Positions 11,938 through 24,223 of a stretch of DNA of 64,000 bases are shown here, in pieces. Each line of letters starts with the position of its first letter. Position 1 is the stretch's first letter. The notes beneath the pieces were generated by a model, which saw only the letters and a program-made list of their open reading frames with translations, was not told where the DNA came from and searched no databases. This DNA is from Juglans regia (Eukaryota; Streptophyta; Magnoliopsida; Fagales; Juglandaceae), in NCBI RefSeq assembly GCF_001411555.2, contig NC_049909.1:8563485-8627484 (forward strand), written 5' to 3'. A program made the position numbers and the translations under genes.

Positions 11938-14900
11938 ATGACTGGTTGGACTAGGGACCAAACTTCTCGGTTGGTTAGGACAGAATCACAAGCATATTTT
12001 ACCTCAGCATCACTTTCTTTTGAGTCATCTTCTGACACTAATAGTACCATGGCTGAAAATGAGAATCATGATCGGGAAGTAGTGAATCAGAATAGGACAC
12101 TTAGAGATTATTTACAACCCGTCAGAACTAGTACCCCCTCATGCATAATCCTACCTTTGAATGCAAATGTCTTTAATTTCAAACCTGGAATGATTCCATT
12201 AATTCCACATTTTCATGGCATGGATTCAGAGAATCCGTACCTTCATATCAAAGAATTTGAAGAGGTTTGTTCTACATTCATGGACCCAACATGCACTGAG
12301 GAGGTTATTAGACTAAAGTTGTTTCCATTTTCCTTGAAAGATAAGGCTAAAACATGGTTAAATGCATTAAGACCTAGATCTATAGGCACATGGCAGGAAA
12401 TGCAAACTGAATTTTTGAAGAAATTTTTTCCAATACATAGGACAAATGCACTTAAAAGACAAATCATGAACTTTACCCAAAAAGATTCTGAAACTTTTTA
12501 TCAAAGTTGGGAAAGGTTCAAGGATCTTTTAAATGCTTGTCCTCATCATGGTTATGAAAATTGGCGTTTGATAAGTTTTTTTTATGAAAGTTTGACACCT
12601 AAAATGCGCCAATTTGTACAAACCATGTGTAATGGAGAATTTTTTGACAAAGAGCCTGAGGAAGCATTTGAATATTTTGATTACCTTGCTGAAAATGCTC
12701 AATCTTGGGACACAGCTGATGTGCATGATAGGTCTAGGCAAATTGAGTCTGGTCATGGAAAATACACTTTAAAAGAAGATGATGATTTGCGTGCTAAGTT
12801 AACCTTGTTGTCTAGAAAAATGGAAGCTATGGAATTGAAAAAGGTAAATGAAGTGCATGCTGTCCATAAAAATTTAGAGAAGTGTGGCATATGTGAGGAT
12901 CATGGGCATGCAACTAATGAGTGTCCCACGATCCCCGCATTCAAAGAGGTATTGTTGGACCAATCTAATGCTGTAAATATGATACAAAAACCATATTCTG
13001 GTCCTTATTCTAATTCTTATAATCCAGGATGGAGAAACCACCCAAATTTTGGGTGGAGGAATGACCAGCAATTAGCTCCAGCAGCCTTGGCTCCAGGACC
13101 CTCTCAACTCGCAATTCAAGCACCTCCAATGCAAAAGAAGGGTCTTGAGGAGACGATGCATCAATTGTCAAACACCTTGCAGCAATTTATGCAAGGTCAA
13201 GCAACAATCAACAATCAAAACTCTCAAGCGATAAATGACATTCGGAGCACACTTACAAAGATGACTACGGCTTGGAGTTCTCAAGAGAAAGGAAAACTTC
13301 CTGCACAACCTCAACCCAACCCACAAAGTCAGCCACCACAAGGAGCGGTTGAGAGTTCAAATGTGAGGCAAGTGAAGGCGGTCACTACTTTGAGAAATGG
13401 TAAGGTGGTGAACATTCCAGCTCAAGGTTCAGACAAGGCTGGTAAGGTCTCTAAACTTGTACTAAATGAGGCTGAAAATGGTGAGTTTGAACAAAATGAA
13501 ACTGAAACTGAAAATATTTCATGTCTTGTACCTGCTCCTTTTCCTCAAAGATTGGTTTCTCTGCACAAAGACAAACACCAAGCTGAAATTTTAGAAATAT
13601 TCAAAAATGTTAGGATTAATATCCCTTTGTTGGATGCTATTCAACAAATTCCTGCATATGCTAAGTTTCTAAAAGATTTGTGTACAGTTAAAAGAAAATT
13701 AAATGTGCAAAAGAAAGCTTTTCTTACGGAGCAGGTCAGTGCCATAATTCAGAGTAATACTCCACCAAAATATAAAGATCCCGGTTCACCAACAATTGCT
13801 TGTGTTATAGGAAGTTCAAAAATTGGTCAAGCATTGTTAGATCTAGGTTCAAGTGTGAATTTGCTGCCGTATAATGTTTATGAGCAACTTGGTTTGGGTG
13901 AATTAAAACCAACTCCTATAATTTTACAACTAGCAGATAGGTCTATTAAAATGCCAAAAGGAGTTGTTGAGGATGTTTTGGTTCAAGTGGATAAATTCTT
14001 TTATCCCGTTGATTTTGTTGTGTTGGATGTTCACTTGACACCAAAATCTTCTTTTCAAGCACCTGTGATTCTTGGGAGACCTTTTCTTGCTACTTCAAAT
14101 GCATTAATAAATTGTAGGAGTGGTGTTTTAAAGCTGAGTTTTGGGAACATGACTCTTGAACTAAATATTTTCAATATTTGTAGGCAACCTCAAGACTTGG
14201 AAGATGTACAAGAAGTGAATCTGTTGGAAAGCATCCTTGAGGAGGAGACTTATTTGGCATATCAACCCACTAACCTGCTGTTTGAGTTAGAAAATTTTTG
14301 TGAACTTCTCACTGACGACACCCCCATTGATGTTTCTCATGTTTTTAATGCAGAAAATAAATTGGAGACTAAATGGAGACCAAAGATTGAGCAACTCCCA
14401 CCATTGACAGCAAGTTTGAAGCCTTCAGCAAATGAAATCCCCACACTAGAGCTGAAACCATTGCCAAGTGACTTGAAATATGCATTTCTGGGACCGGACA
14501 GCACCTTTCCAGTGGTGATTTCAGCCCAACTCTCTCATGATCAAGAAGGCAAATTGATGGAAGTCTTAAAGCAACACAAAGGTGCCATTGGGTGGACAAT
14601 AGCAGATATAAAAGGTATAAATCCTCTTGTGTGCACTCATAGGATTTACTTAGAGGAAAATGCTAAAGTTTCTAGGGAGATGCAAAGGAGATTAAATCCT
14701 ACCATGAAAGAGGTGGTAAAAACAGAGATTTTAAAATTACTTGACGTGGGAATCATCTACCCTATTGCGGACAGCAAGTGGGTAAGTCCCATTCATGTAA
14801 TTCCAAAAAAATCTGGGCTTACCATTGTGAAAAATGAGAAAGATGAATTAATTCCTACTAGGATTTCTACTGGTTGGCGAATGTGTATAGATTATAGGAA

Positions 14901-15021
14901 GTTGAATGCCGCCACTAGGAAAGATCATTTCCCTTTGCCATTTCTTGATCAAGTGCTAGAAAAGTTGCGGGTCATGATTTCTATTGCTTTCTTGATGGAT
15001 ATTCTGGTTTTTACCAAATAG
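11938..15021 (+). pseudogene. Athila gag-protease-RT (5' part, ends at frameshift)
   Basis: Gag and the first part of Pol. The frame is open from 11782, but ATG 11938 (MTGWTRDQTSRL) is the likelier start because the upstream codons are a hydrophobic, T-rich leader translation. The gag core spans about 12100-12760 (FHGMDSENPYLHIKEFEEVC, FSLKDKAKTWLNAL). A zinc-knuckle-like CGICEDHGHATNEC lies at about 12882-12923. The aspartic protease motif LLDLGSSVNLLP is near 13835-13870; Athila proteases have DLG in place of DTG. RT begins with VSPIHVIPKKSG and RMCIDYRKLN (14878-14907). The frame is lost at about 14966-14970 by a one-base deletion, and a TAG ends it at 15021. The next RT motif continues in another frame. 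Confidence 0.85.
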
Positions 15022-17351
15022 AAATAGCACCCGAAGATCAAGAGAAAACAACTTTTACTTGCCCGTTTGGCACTTTTGCATTTAGAAGAATGCCTTTTGG
15101 ACTATGTAATGCACCTGCTACTTTTCAAAGATGTATGCTTAGTATTTTCAGTGACATGATTGAAAACTGTTTGGAAATATTCATGGATGATTTTTCAGTG
15201 TTTGGCAGTTCTTTTGATGCATGTTTGACTAATTTACAAGCTGTTTTAGCCAGGTGTGAAGAGAAGCATTTGCTTCTCAATTGGGAAAAGTGTCATTTCA
15301 TGGTTCAACAAGGCATAGTTCTGGGTCACATAGTCTCATCACGAGGTATTGAAGTTGATAAAGCTAAAATTGAACTTATTTCCAAGCTTCCTATACCCAA
15401 AACAGTAAAAGAAATCAGATCATTTCTTGGGCATGCTGGGTTTTATAGGAGATTCATTCAAAATTTTAGTTCTATCTCTAAGCCTTTGTGTGAGTTACTT
15501 ATGCATGATGTTGCTTTTGAATGGACCTCTTCTTGTCAAGATGCTTTTGATAAGCTGAAAATTTTGCTCACCACAGCTCCTATCATGCAGCCCCCTGTTT
15601 GGTCTATTCCTTTTGAGATAATGTGTGATGCTAGTGATGTAGCCATAGGAGCTGTTCTTGGACAGCGTATAAATAAGTTCCCACATGTCATTTCTTATGC
15701 AAGTAAAACTTTAAATGGAGCCCAAAGAAATTATTCTACCACAGAAAAGGAATTGCTTGCTGTAGTTTTTGCATTAGACAAGTTTCGAACTTATATTCTT
15801 GGTTCTCCTGTGGTTGTTTTCACTGACCATGCAGCGTTAAAGTATTTATTGTCAAAGAAGGATGCTAAACCACGTTTAATCCGATGGATTCTTCTTCTCC
15901 AAGAATTTGACCTTATCATCAAAGACAAGAAGGGTGCTGAAAACTTAGTTGCCGACCACTTGTCTCGGCTTACATTTGCTGAAAAGGATCACACTAACCC
16001 TATCCTTGACTCTTTTCCTGATGAACAATTAATGTCAGTTGAAAATTTGCCTTGGTTTGCTGACATAGTTAATTTTTTGGTGACAGGACAAACTCCACCC
16101 CATTGGAGTCCTCAAGACATGCGGAAATTCAAGCATGAGGTAAAGTCATTCTTTTATGACGATCCTTACTTGTTTAAATATTGTTCTGACCAAATCATAA
16201 GGAAATGTGTGCCTGATCATGAGATACAAGCTGTTCTTTCTTTTTGTCATAATGAGGCTTGTGGGGGGCATTTTTCTGCAAATAAAACTGTTGCAAAAAT
16301 TTTACAAAGTGGGTTTTATTGGCCACATATGTTTAAGGATGCGTATAATTTTTGCAAAACTTGTGAGCCATGTCAAAAACTAGGCACAGTCACTAAGAGA
16401 AATATGATGCCTTTACAACCCATTTTGGTCATTGAGATTTTTGATTGTTGGGGGATTGATTTTATGGGGCCATTTCCATCTTCTTTTGGTTATTTGTATA
16501 TCCTCGTGGCTGTTGATTATGTTTCTAAATGGGTTGAAGCCATTCCATGTAAAACAAATGACCATAAGATTGTGCTTAAGTTTTTGAAAGAAAACATTTT
16601 TGCTAGATTTGGCATGCCTAGAGCTATCATTAGTGATAATGGAACTCATTTTTGCAACAAACCATTTGCTGCCCTCATGAAAAAATATGGTATACACCAT
16701 AAAGTTTCCACTCCATATCACCCGCAAACGAATGGGCAAGCTGAATTAGCTAATAGGGAACTTAAGCACATCTTAGAAAAAACAGTCAACCCCAACAGAA
16801 AAGATTGGTCTTTAAGGCTTACTGATGCGCTTTGGGCTTATAGGACAGCCTTTAAAACCTCTCTTAACATGTCTCCTTATCGCTTGGTCTATGGAAAGGC
16901 ATGTCACCTTCCCGTAGAGCTTGAACATAAGGCATATTGGGCTGTTAAACAATTTAATTTTTCTATTGACCATGCTGGTTCTGTGAGAAAATTTCAGATT
17001 TCAGAATTGGATGAGCTTAGGCGAGATGCATATGACAATTCTAAATTGTCAAAGGAACGCATGAAGGTATTACATGACAAGCACATCCAAAGAAAGAGTT
17101 TTGAGCCCAATGAGCAAGTCTTACTTTACAATTCCCGCCTCCATCTATTTCCAGGCAAATTAAGATCGAGGTGGAGTGGGCCTTATGTAGTTAAGACTGT
17201 GTTTCCATATGGAGCTGTTGAGATTACTAATCCTCAAAATGGAAACACTTTCAAAGTTAATGGCCAACGACTTAAACATTTTTTGCCAAAACTTTCACAT
17301 GAGGATACTTCTATTCCTTTGGAAGATCCCATTTATTCTCATGGTTCTTAA
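15022..17351 (+). pseudogene. Athila RT-RNase H-integrase (3' part of pol)
   Basis: Continuation of Pol in the shifted frame; the first ATG is at 15090 ([14 protein letters not shown]), but homology begins before it. The RT catalytic motif FMDDFSVFG is at about 15182-15208. RNase H follows ([15 protein letters not shown] near 15620, [18 protein letters not shown] near 15820). The integrase zinc-binding region ([14 protein letters not shown] ... [11 protein letters not shown]) lies at about 16240-16385, with core residues in [20 protein letters not shown] and [11 protein letters not shown], so the DDE triad is present. The frame stops at 17349-17351. Apart from the single upstream frameshift I see no damage, so the lesion looks recent. 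Confidence 0.85.
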
Positions 17352-18495
17352 CTCATTGTTGTTTTGTTTTAATTATTTTTCTTTTTCTTTTTCTCTTTCT
17401 TTCCCTTTTATTTTTCTGCTTTTATTTGTTTCAGTTCTATGTTTTGTTCTTTCTTTCTTTTTCTTTTTCTTTAGTATATCTTTTCAGGTTCAGCACTGTT
17501 TATTCATTTATGGTTTCATTTTTACGTTCACAATCCTTTCAGCCATCTCAGGTATTTTCCTTCGGCCCTATTTTCTTTCATGCTTTGTTGTATTCATGAT
17601 TTGCATTGAGGACACTGCTCATTTTTAGTTGGGGGGTAAGGAGAGCCTTCTACCATTAGTCTCTCAGGATTAATTATTGTGGGGTCTGATTTTTTTGTTG
17701 CTACCAAGCTACTATTTTCACACTTCTCTACTTAAGATCAGATAGTTGCAGTTTTGGGCTACACTAATTCTCATTGGTTAGTTTTAAGTTTGACACTTGA
17801 CCTTATGATATGTCTTATCAACTCAAACTTGGGAAAGTTACTTCAAAGCTATTGATTGATGACCTTAATTGACACAAACAGATACTTTTTGTGGTTTGTT
17901 TGACGACAATCAGTGGTTTCTTCTAAGCAACTAGCAAGAACTACAATGAACCATATCTTAATGGCTTAGGAAAAGTGTGATGAAAATTAAAAAAAAAAAA
18001 AAAAAGGTTGCAAAAGTACATTAGAAAAGGGACAAGCTAGAGATCATGCAAAAAAAAAAAAAAGCATGTACATTGGAAAAGGCTACCTATCACCGGGATC
18101 TGTTAAAAAAAAAATGGGTCTTTCAAAGTGTGATAGCGTGAAAGCCGCCAACGTAATGGTTTTGAATTGGAGTGAAGACCTTTTGGTCTTTCTTGAAAAA
18201 ATGTTGCTAGGTTGAAACTATTGTGAGAGATCTTGAAACCAACAAATGGAAATCTGTTCACACACTTGGTGCACTCAAAGATCTCCAGCTTAAGTACATT
18301 TCCCTTGTTTGAACTCTTGAGAATTTTATAAGCTTTTGTGTTGAGCTAAAATTTGACTTGTCTATATTCTAATGCCCATGATTTCACTATGATTGATCTT
18401 TTGTAGAGATTTTTGAATTTAGTAGCTCACTCTTGAATTCCACAATATTTTTATCGCATTATTTGCTAGAGACTAGCAAAAAGCTAGTTGGGGGG
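17352..18495 (+). other. Athila 3' non-coding region and polypurine tract
   Basis: Pyrimidine-rich after the pol stop (17370-17480), then A-rich runs at 17989-18005, 18048-18063 and 18104-18113. The polypurine tract agttggggggtg ends directly before the 3' LTR. No envelope-like frame is present. Confidence 0.7.
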
Positions 18496-20088
18496 TGTGA
18501 TAAAGTGATAAAAATTACATGATAAAGCTGCTTAAGTGAATGAATTATTTAATAAAAAATGAATTAAGCACTTAATTATGTATTGATTTTTAATACTTGA
18601 CTCAATGTTAAATTCTGATTAATATTCCAAATTTTATTCTGATAATTTACTTATGTTGCAGGAGCTGCGTGCGCACTGCAGGCTGGTTCAAAACGCAAGA
18701 GATGGAGAGTGAAACGCGGGTTGAAACTATTGGCTGGAGAGAATTTGGTGCTGAGCAAAACGCACAGCTGCAGCAAGTCAAAACGCGCAGCAGAGGGATG
18801 AAACGCGGAAGCATGTGCTGGGGCTGAACTTGAAACGCACAGCAGCAGGAGACGCACGTATGAAACGCAAGGACGCACGAAACGCGCAGCACGAACGTGA
18901 ACGTGAAGCGCCGGGACGCACGAACCTCGACCGCACGTCAAAACGCACAGCAGGAAAAGGTGAAACGGCATGGTGGGGTTGATAGGAAAAGCGTGCTGAG
19001 GCGTGCGCAAAGAGAGGGTATAAAACGAAAATTATTTTCGTGCGCCGGGGAGGAGCAGTTTTAATTTTATAGTTTTTCCGCACAGTTTTTTTTCTTCCTT
19101 CAGTTTTATTTTCGCACAATGTTCATCTTCCTCTTCAATTTATTTTTCCAGTTCAATTTATTTTTCTGCAAGTTTGTATGTTTTTGGGTTTTGAATTTCA
19201 GCATATCTGATTGATACAGTATATTTTTATTCAGTGAATTTCATTTGAAACAGTATATGATGATGTTAGATTTTAATTTTCTTGAGCATTTTGTTAATCT
19301 AGAGATGATAGGCTAGATTTTTAGCTTGGGATTCAATGAGTAACCCGTGACTATTTGAGATTAGATTTACTTCAATATTTAGTGCTTTTGATGATTAACT
19401 TGATGGATTATATCTCAATGTGCATCTAGAAAATATTAGAGTTCTTTGTTCTTGGTTTAGATCAATTGTTGACGTAAAGGCACAATTGATACTTGAACAA
19501 GTAACATGACTTTAATAATTTTCTTTCATTTTCTATGATTGTTATATAATTTATCAAGTAGTTTTATTAAAATAAAATTGTGGTTCATTGTTATATTATC
19601 CGACTATGATTTCTAGGAATGAGAAAATGGTCGAGAGAAAATAAAAAGAGAAGTAAATCCATCATCAAATTAGTGGGTGAAAATTGCATCCCAAGTGTTT
19701 GTTTAATTGTTTCTTACAAGTTTAAGTCAACTTCCATACGATTTCTTTAAATCCCTTTAATCTTAGCAATTTTAGAAAAATAGATTCTCTTTTATTTTCA
19801 GCTTTGCTTATGCTTGAACGTCCCGACAATTTCACTCATAATTCACTCTACACTCCCTTAGTAAATATCCACATTTAGGTGTTAATATTGTTGGTGGTTA
19901 AGTTTAGGAATTTATTTCTCTTTGCTGATTATTTTAAATTTTCGTGTCACTCCAAACGGTAATATGTGGTCTTGCGAAAATGAAATGTTTGCTAAATTCT
20001 CATTGTCCCTGTGAATTCGATCTTGGGATTTACCCTTGTATTACTTTGACAGCTTCTACGCTTGGAAGTCGAAATTAAAAGCTGATCA
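18496..20088 (+). repeat. 3' LTR of the Athila element
   Basis: 1593 bp, beginning TGTGATAAAG after the polypurine tract and ending GCTGATCA. It carries a cluster of aaacgc words (18690-18960) and a TATAAAA-like box at 19019-19025, a candidate promoter. Confidence 0.85.
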
Positions 20089-21444
20089 CCACTGTAAAAC
20101 TCATAAACATGGAATTAAAATCCCAACAGATTAGCCCCAAGGTCTTTAGCCATTGAACCCCCAATACTATGTCACAACCACCCAAGGCTAACACATGAAA
20201 TGGAATTCTAAACTTTGAGTCTTGAACCTTGATGATTTCTTCACAGCTGCCACTGCTTACCAACTTGTCACCATTAGCTACTCTCACTTGTAACTTCAAA
20301 TCATCATGTACTTTAAGTTTTGCTGCTTGTACCACCAATGGATCCAAAAAATTATGTGAACTCCCCGAGTCCACTAAAATTTCAACCACACAACTTCCAA
20401 TCCTTCCCAACAACTTCATGGCATTATTGTTAGAGCAGCCAGATATTGCATTAATAGACACCTCCAGCCCTTCTTCTTCTTCTGTCACCAATTGTTCATT
20501 GGTCACTAGAGTCTCATCTCCCACCTCCTGTATTTCTAAGGTATTACCAACAGTATCCTCAACATGTAACAGATACACTTTGGGAGCCTTACATATATGC
20601 GTAGGGTTCCATTTTTCATCACAATGATAACATAACCCTTTCTTCATTTTTTCATCCATTTGTGAAGAAAAAATCCTCTTAACTGCTATGGGAGGTTTCT
20701 GGAATCTGTTGCCTTCCAACATAGATTCACTCATTGCTGAAACACCTCTCCATGGTTTTTTAAAAGTTGACAAGTACTCTTCTTGGATTTTTGCCAATCC
20801 AAAAGCAGCCCCAAGATTCACTGGATTGAACATCTTCACAGGTAATCTGATTTCATCTTTCAGGCCACTCACAAAACAGCTAAGCAAATGCTTCTCAGAC
20901 AAGCCTATCAACCTATTTGTCAAGGCTTCAAACTATGACTTATACACAGCAACAGATGTGGTCTGTTTTAACTTGGTTAATGCCTCCATTGGGTCATCAT
21001 ATGCAGATGGCCCAAATCTCACTTGCATTGCCATAACCAATGACTCCCAAGAATTGAACTGACCTGAGTTAAATGATACCAAACTAATGCCTCACCCTCC
21101 ATATAATATGAGGCCACCATTAATTTTTGATGAAATGGTGTTTGATAAAAATCAAAGTATTGATTAGCTTTAAAAACTCATCCAACAGGATCACATCCAC
21201 TAAAACGTGGAAAATCCAAACGAAAGCTTCTCTGGATAGCCCTATCTTCATGACCTCTAGGTTCATTTGTATTGACACTAGAAGACTCAACCAAAGATCG
21301 TAACATATCATAAACTTGTTCTAACCTTGTTGACATTGCAGTAATGCATTGTTGATGGTTCTCCAACTGTCTATGAACCATTTCTTGCTGCTTCTGGGAT
21401 CCATCTTGCTGATTTTTCAGAGCTCCACGCTTGCCTTCTGCCAT
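20089..21444 (-). pseudogene. Ty3/Gypsy gag-protease pseudogene
   Basis: Starts at ATG 21444 (MAEGKRGALKNQQDG). The gag motif SFRLDFPRFSGCDPVG is followed by an in-frame TGA where tryptophan is usual, then continues to MVASYYMEGEALVWYH near 21090. A frameshift near 21060 and a further TAG near 20935 follow. The zinc knuckle LCYHCDEKWNPTHICK is near 20600-20640. The protease motif ILVDSGSSHNFLD is at about 20340-20380. It ends near LGLICWDFNSMFMSF at the Athila junction, so it is broken by two stops, a frameshift and truncation. Confidence 0.8.
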
Positions 21445-21472
21445 CACAGGATCGATTAGTACTGATACCAAT

Positions 21473-21885
21473 TGTTATGGGTAAACTAGTGAATTTACCC
21501 AGAACTTAGACAACAGAGTATAAGAACATCAATTCAGAGAGAAGAACAGGAACGCAATTGAGAAAAAACCCAAGAATCCCTTCTTGATTCTCGGAAGAGG
21601 TATTCTCGGAACCTCCAACCTCCAGACAATTGCCTTATTGATTCTTATGCATATCAGTAATTACAATGCACTCAGTATTTATAATACTCGAGTGATCAAA
21701 ACGCCCCGTATTGGAATGTAACAAACTCACCGCCTTAAACCTATTTCAGTTAAAACCGTTATTCACCTTACACTAAACAAAACTCACCGTTTCATTAAAG
21801 ATGAAACTCCCCGTTTAAACCCCTCAACACTCTCGACTAATCTCTCTTTATTAACTAACTGCCTAACTAACTTTCAGCCATTACA
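21473..21885 (-). repeat. 5' LTR of the Ty3/Gypsy fragment
   Basis: 413 bp with TG...CA termini on the minus strand (TGTAATGGCTGAAAG ... CCCATAACA) and a TATAAAT box near 21680. It is directly followed by ATTGGTATCAGTACTAATCG, an initiator-Met-type PBS. Candidate target duplication after the outer end: tggca (21886-21890). Confidence 0.75.
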
Positions 21886-22186
21886 TGGCACTAGCAGGCA
21901 TATGTTGTATTATTCATGGTGGTATGGGCACAGTCGGACACTTGGATGCAACTTTTATGTAGGGAAATTATTGATGGATTTGTGTATGCAATTTCTGGTA
22001 TGGTATGGTATGGTATGACAATTTCTGGTATGGCATGGAAATTAAACTGGGCAGTGAGGATGTTTTTTATCATTACATTATTGAGGATGCTATGGAAAAT
22101 ATACTCAGTCCAATCCATTATCACATCCGGTGCAAATTTCAAATTCTGAATATTTAGATTGAATGTCAACATTCACAATTTCTTTC

Positions 22187-22460
22187 CCAACAATTTACAA
22201 TTAAATGTCAACATTTGTAAACTACCAGTGGTCAAACTTCCTTCATCCGTTCAACATATAAAAATGGTAGAATATCAACTTTTATTATATCAAATTGGAA
22301 AACCAAGTTTATACAAAACTGCCAGTGGTCAAACTTGAACCAACGTATATTGGAAAACCAACATCTTACAAAATTGTTAGTGCTCAAACTTGAACCAACA
22401 TATTACAAAACTGTCAGAGATCGAAATATATCAAATTGGAAAACCAACATTGCATTTACT
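22187..22460. repeat. Diverged short tandem repeats
   Basis: Repeated words such as ccagtggtcaaacttgaacc and attggaaaaccaacat recur at irregular 60-70-bp spacing. Nothing coding. Confidence 0.5.
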
Positions 22461-22569
22461 TCCAAAACCTTGCACTGTTGTTGAATATCTAACTTAAAAT
22501 TTACCAATAAAGTCAAACGAATAGTAGCCAATGATAGAATTTGCAATAATATATTACGAAACTTGTATG

Positions 22570-22678
22570 TATGAGTTCATACTCCTAGCCAAGGGTCTGT
22601 GCACCCCTGGGATTAGTCGGGACTTTTTTCTTGGACACCCGGTGCTTATAAAAAAAAAAAATCTTTTATGAGTTCATA
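22570..22678 (+). mobile_element. Short poly-A retroposon with 12-bp target duplication
   Basis: A block of about 85 bp (ctcctagcc ... cccggtgcttat) ending in an A-run is bounded by identical 12-mers tatgagttcata at 22570-22581 and 22667-22678. A poly-A tail plus a >10-bp duplication is the mark of LINE-mediated retroposition. It is either a SINE-type unit or a severely 5'-truncated LINE end. Confidence 0.6.
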
Positions 22679-22679
22679 A

Positions 22680-23930
22680 TAAAAAGCAAGAGCCCTTTGT
22701 CCAAAGAGCAGGACCGTTTTGGAACCCATCTAATTGAAAACACCCTTAAAGTACTCCCAATACTCTCCATGAAGATAAGAATGGCATTTGAATGCCATAA
22801 GATATAGCACTGGCATGCAGAACCAACTGTCTATTCAAGTACCTACAACACAGGAAAAGATCAGAGCATTGATCAAAAGAAGGAATCCATATATTCCAGT
22901 TACATGCAAGCATCTTCGCTAGTACCTTCACTAGTAATTCCAGAAGTAGTACTAGTACCTACTCGCAAGCATCTTCACTAGTAATGATAGAATTTGCAAA
23001 AATATATCACAAAAAAAAAAAACACTGCTCCTCTGCCAGTAAAAAGTTTAAGTTATCAAGGAAGCTAGGATTATAGTTAGTTAAGATTGAAGTCAAATAC
23101 CATAGCTATTCATTTTGTACACAAGATTGAAATCGTATTCCTAATTCTAAAGATTTGAGCCAAAATATCTGAATAAGAAGATTTCTAAGATATTTAGGAA
23201 AATGAATATGATCAATCATTTTGGGGTGCTTAGGGCAACAAGGTCAACATTATCAACTCCATCTCGTTCAATTCATTAAAACCACTTCCCACCTATTTAG
23301 TTCCTACCAAGAAAAAAAGAATCCCTCTCGTCAGGCTCAAATTAAAATTAAAAATTAAAAACAAAAGAGCAAATAAAAACTCAATAAGGGGGTTCTCACT
23401 TCCAATATCTAGAGTGAGAAACCAATTTTCACTTATAGAAGTTTATAGACTTTTAAAACCAAGTCGACCAATAGCTCATGCCAAGCTGTCCCTAATAGCC
23501 ATTTGTACCATCAGGCTTGTTCTATTATATGTTCATATATCTACGAATGGTAGCTAATTACACAGAGACCCATCTCTATTGTTGATAAAATAATAAATAA
23601 AAATCCCAAATTTCTGGCATCATGGCTCTCAGAATTACTAATGGAAGACATGCAAAAAAGAAAAAAGAATTGCATTTCCTACAAAATAAAGTAGATCTTT
23701 CAGCTAACCTGGCAAATCTTAATTATACTTCTCAATGATAATTCATTCTTGCAGAAGATACCAACATTTTGTAGAATAAATTGTTAAATAAATGAACATG
23801 TTTATCCGAAATTGTAATCCATCGTTATAATCCATAACACATACAATTCGTTGCACATACATGTATATATGTTGTATAAAACTAAAAAGACTCACAACGA
23901 AAAGGGAAAATGAGCGAGCGGCCCTGGAAA
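22680..23930. other. Intergenic or 3' UTR-like DNA, no gene seen
   Basis: AT-rich, no domain-bearing frame. The word gatagaatttgcaa occurs at 22531 and 22986, and gcaagcatcttc occurs twice (22907, 22966), suggesting local duplication. It could contain the 3' UTR or alternative exons of the small gene whose coding exon ends at 23931. Confidence 0.35.
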
Positions 23931-24060
23931 TTAATAACCCCGAGACAACTTGCAGAAAGCACGTGCCTGGATGGAAATGTGTGAAGTGAGACGAGCGACG
24001 GCGAGAGCGTTGTGTAGCGGCACTAGCGATTGAATGCATCCCATCTCTCCCACCATGCTC
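23931..24060 (-). CDS. Last coding exon of a small conserved plant protein
   Basis: The minus-strand frame reads MGCIQSLVPLHNALAVAR then LTSHIS... and stops at 23931. The pattern GC-QSL-PLH-A-A-ARLTS matches the C-terminal exon of a family of roughly 90-100-residue plant proteins, some annotated NUCLEAR FUSION DEFECTIVE 6-like and often mitochondrial. The acceptor is probably the AG at 24062-24061, leaving phase 2 from the previous exon. The DNA immediately upstream (24087 on) is an LTR mosaic, so the first exon lies beyond it or is lost. A 91-codon minus frame at 26399-26124 is a weak candidate that I could not confirm. The function of this family is poorly known. Confidence 0.45.
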
Positions 24061-24086
24061 CTTCCGATTCACAACAAGGTAAGAAC

Positions 24087-24218
24087 ATAATTGATATGAA
24101 CCCGCGAGAATGGAATCCCTTGAACCGACAATCAATTTGAAAACTCCCCAAGAAAGCCAAAATCAAGTCAATGGATGGAGAACCTAGACCCGATGAGAAC
24201 TCGTTTCAAGAACCTAGA
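24087..24218 (-). mobile_element. LTR 3'-end fragment, minus orientation
   Basis: tgatatgaacccgcg ... attatattaaaatc matches 25364-25500 in the same orientation with few differences. It is the 3' end of the LTR family described at 25364-26098. Confidence 0.65.
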
Positions 24219-24223
24219 TTATA

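Larger units (their letters stand above)
10437..20088 (+). mobile_element. Athila-type Ty3/Gypsy LTR retrotransposon
   Basis: Order on the plus strand: 5' LTR (truncated by the gap), tRNA-Asp-type primer-binding site, gag, aspartic protease, reverse transcriptase, RNase H, integrase, a 1.1-kb non-coding 3' region with A-rich runs, polypurine tract, 3' LTR. The gag sequence (RTLRDYLQPVRTSTPSCI) and the LLDLGSSVNLLP protease motif are typical of the Athila lineage. No envelope-like frame follows pol. Bases 20089-20093 (ccact) would be the right target duplication; the left one is lost in the gap. Confidence 0.9.
20089..21885 (-). mobile_element. 5' half of a decayed Ty3/Gypsy element
   Basis: Read on the minus strand: 5' LTR (21885-21473), iMet-type PBS (21470-21453), gag, zinc knuckle and protease. 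It stops abruptly at the Athila 3' LTR. RT, RNase H, integrase and the 3' LTR should lie on the other side of the Athila insertion, but the left side is the assembly gap and then unrelated DNA, so the second half is missing or hidden in the gap. Confidence 0.8.

Noticed and set aside
20229..21062. Plus-strand frames of 124-132 codons
   Set aside because: Antisense shadows of the Gypsy gag-protease pseudogene.
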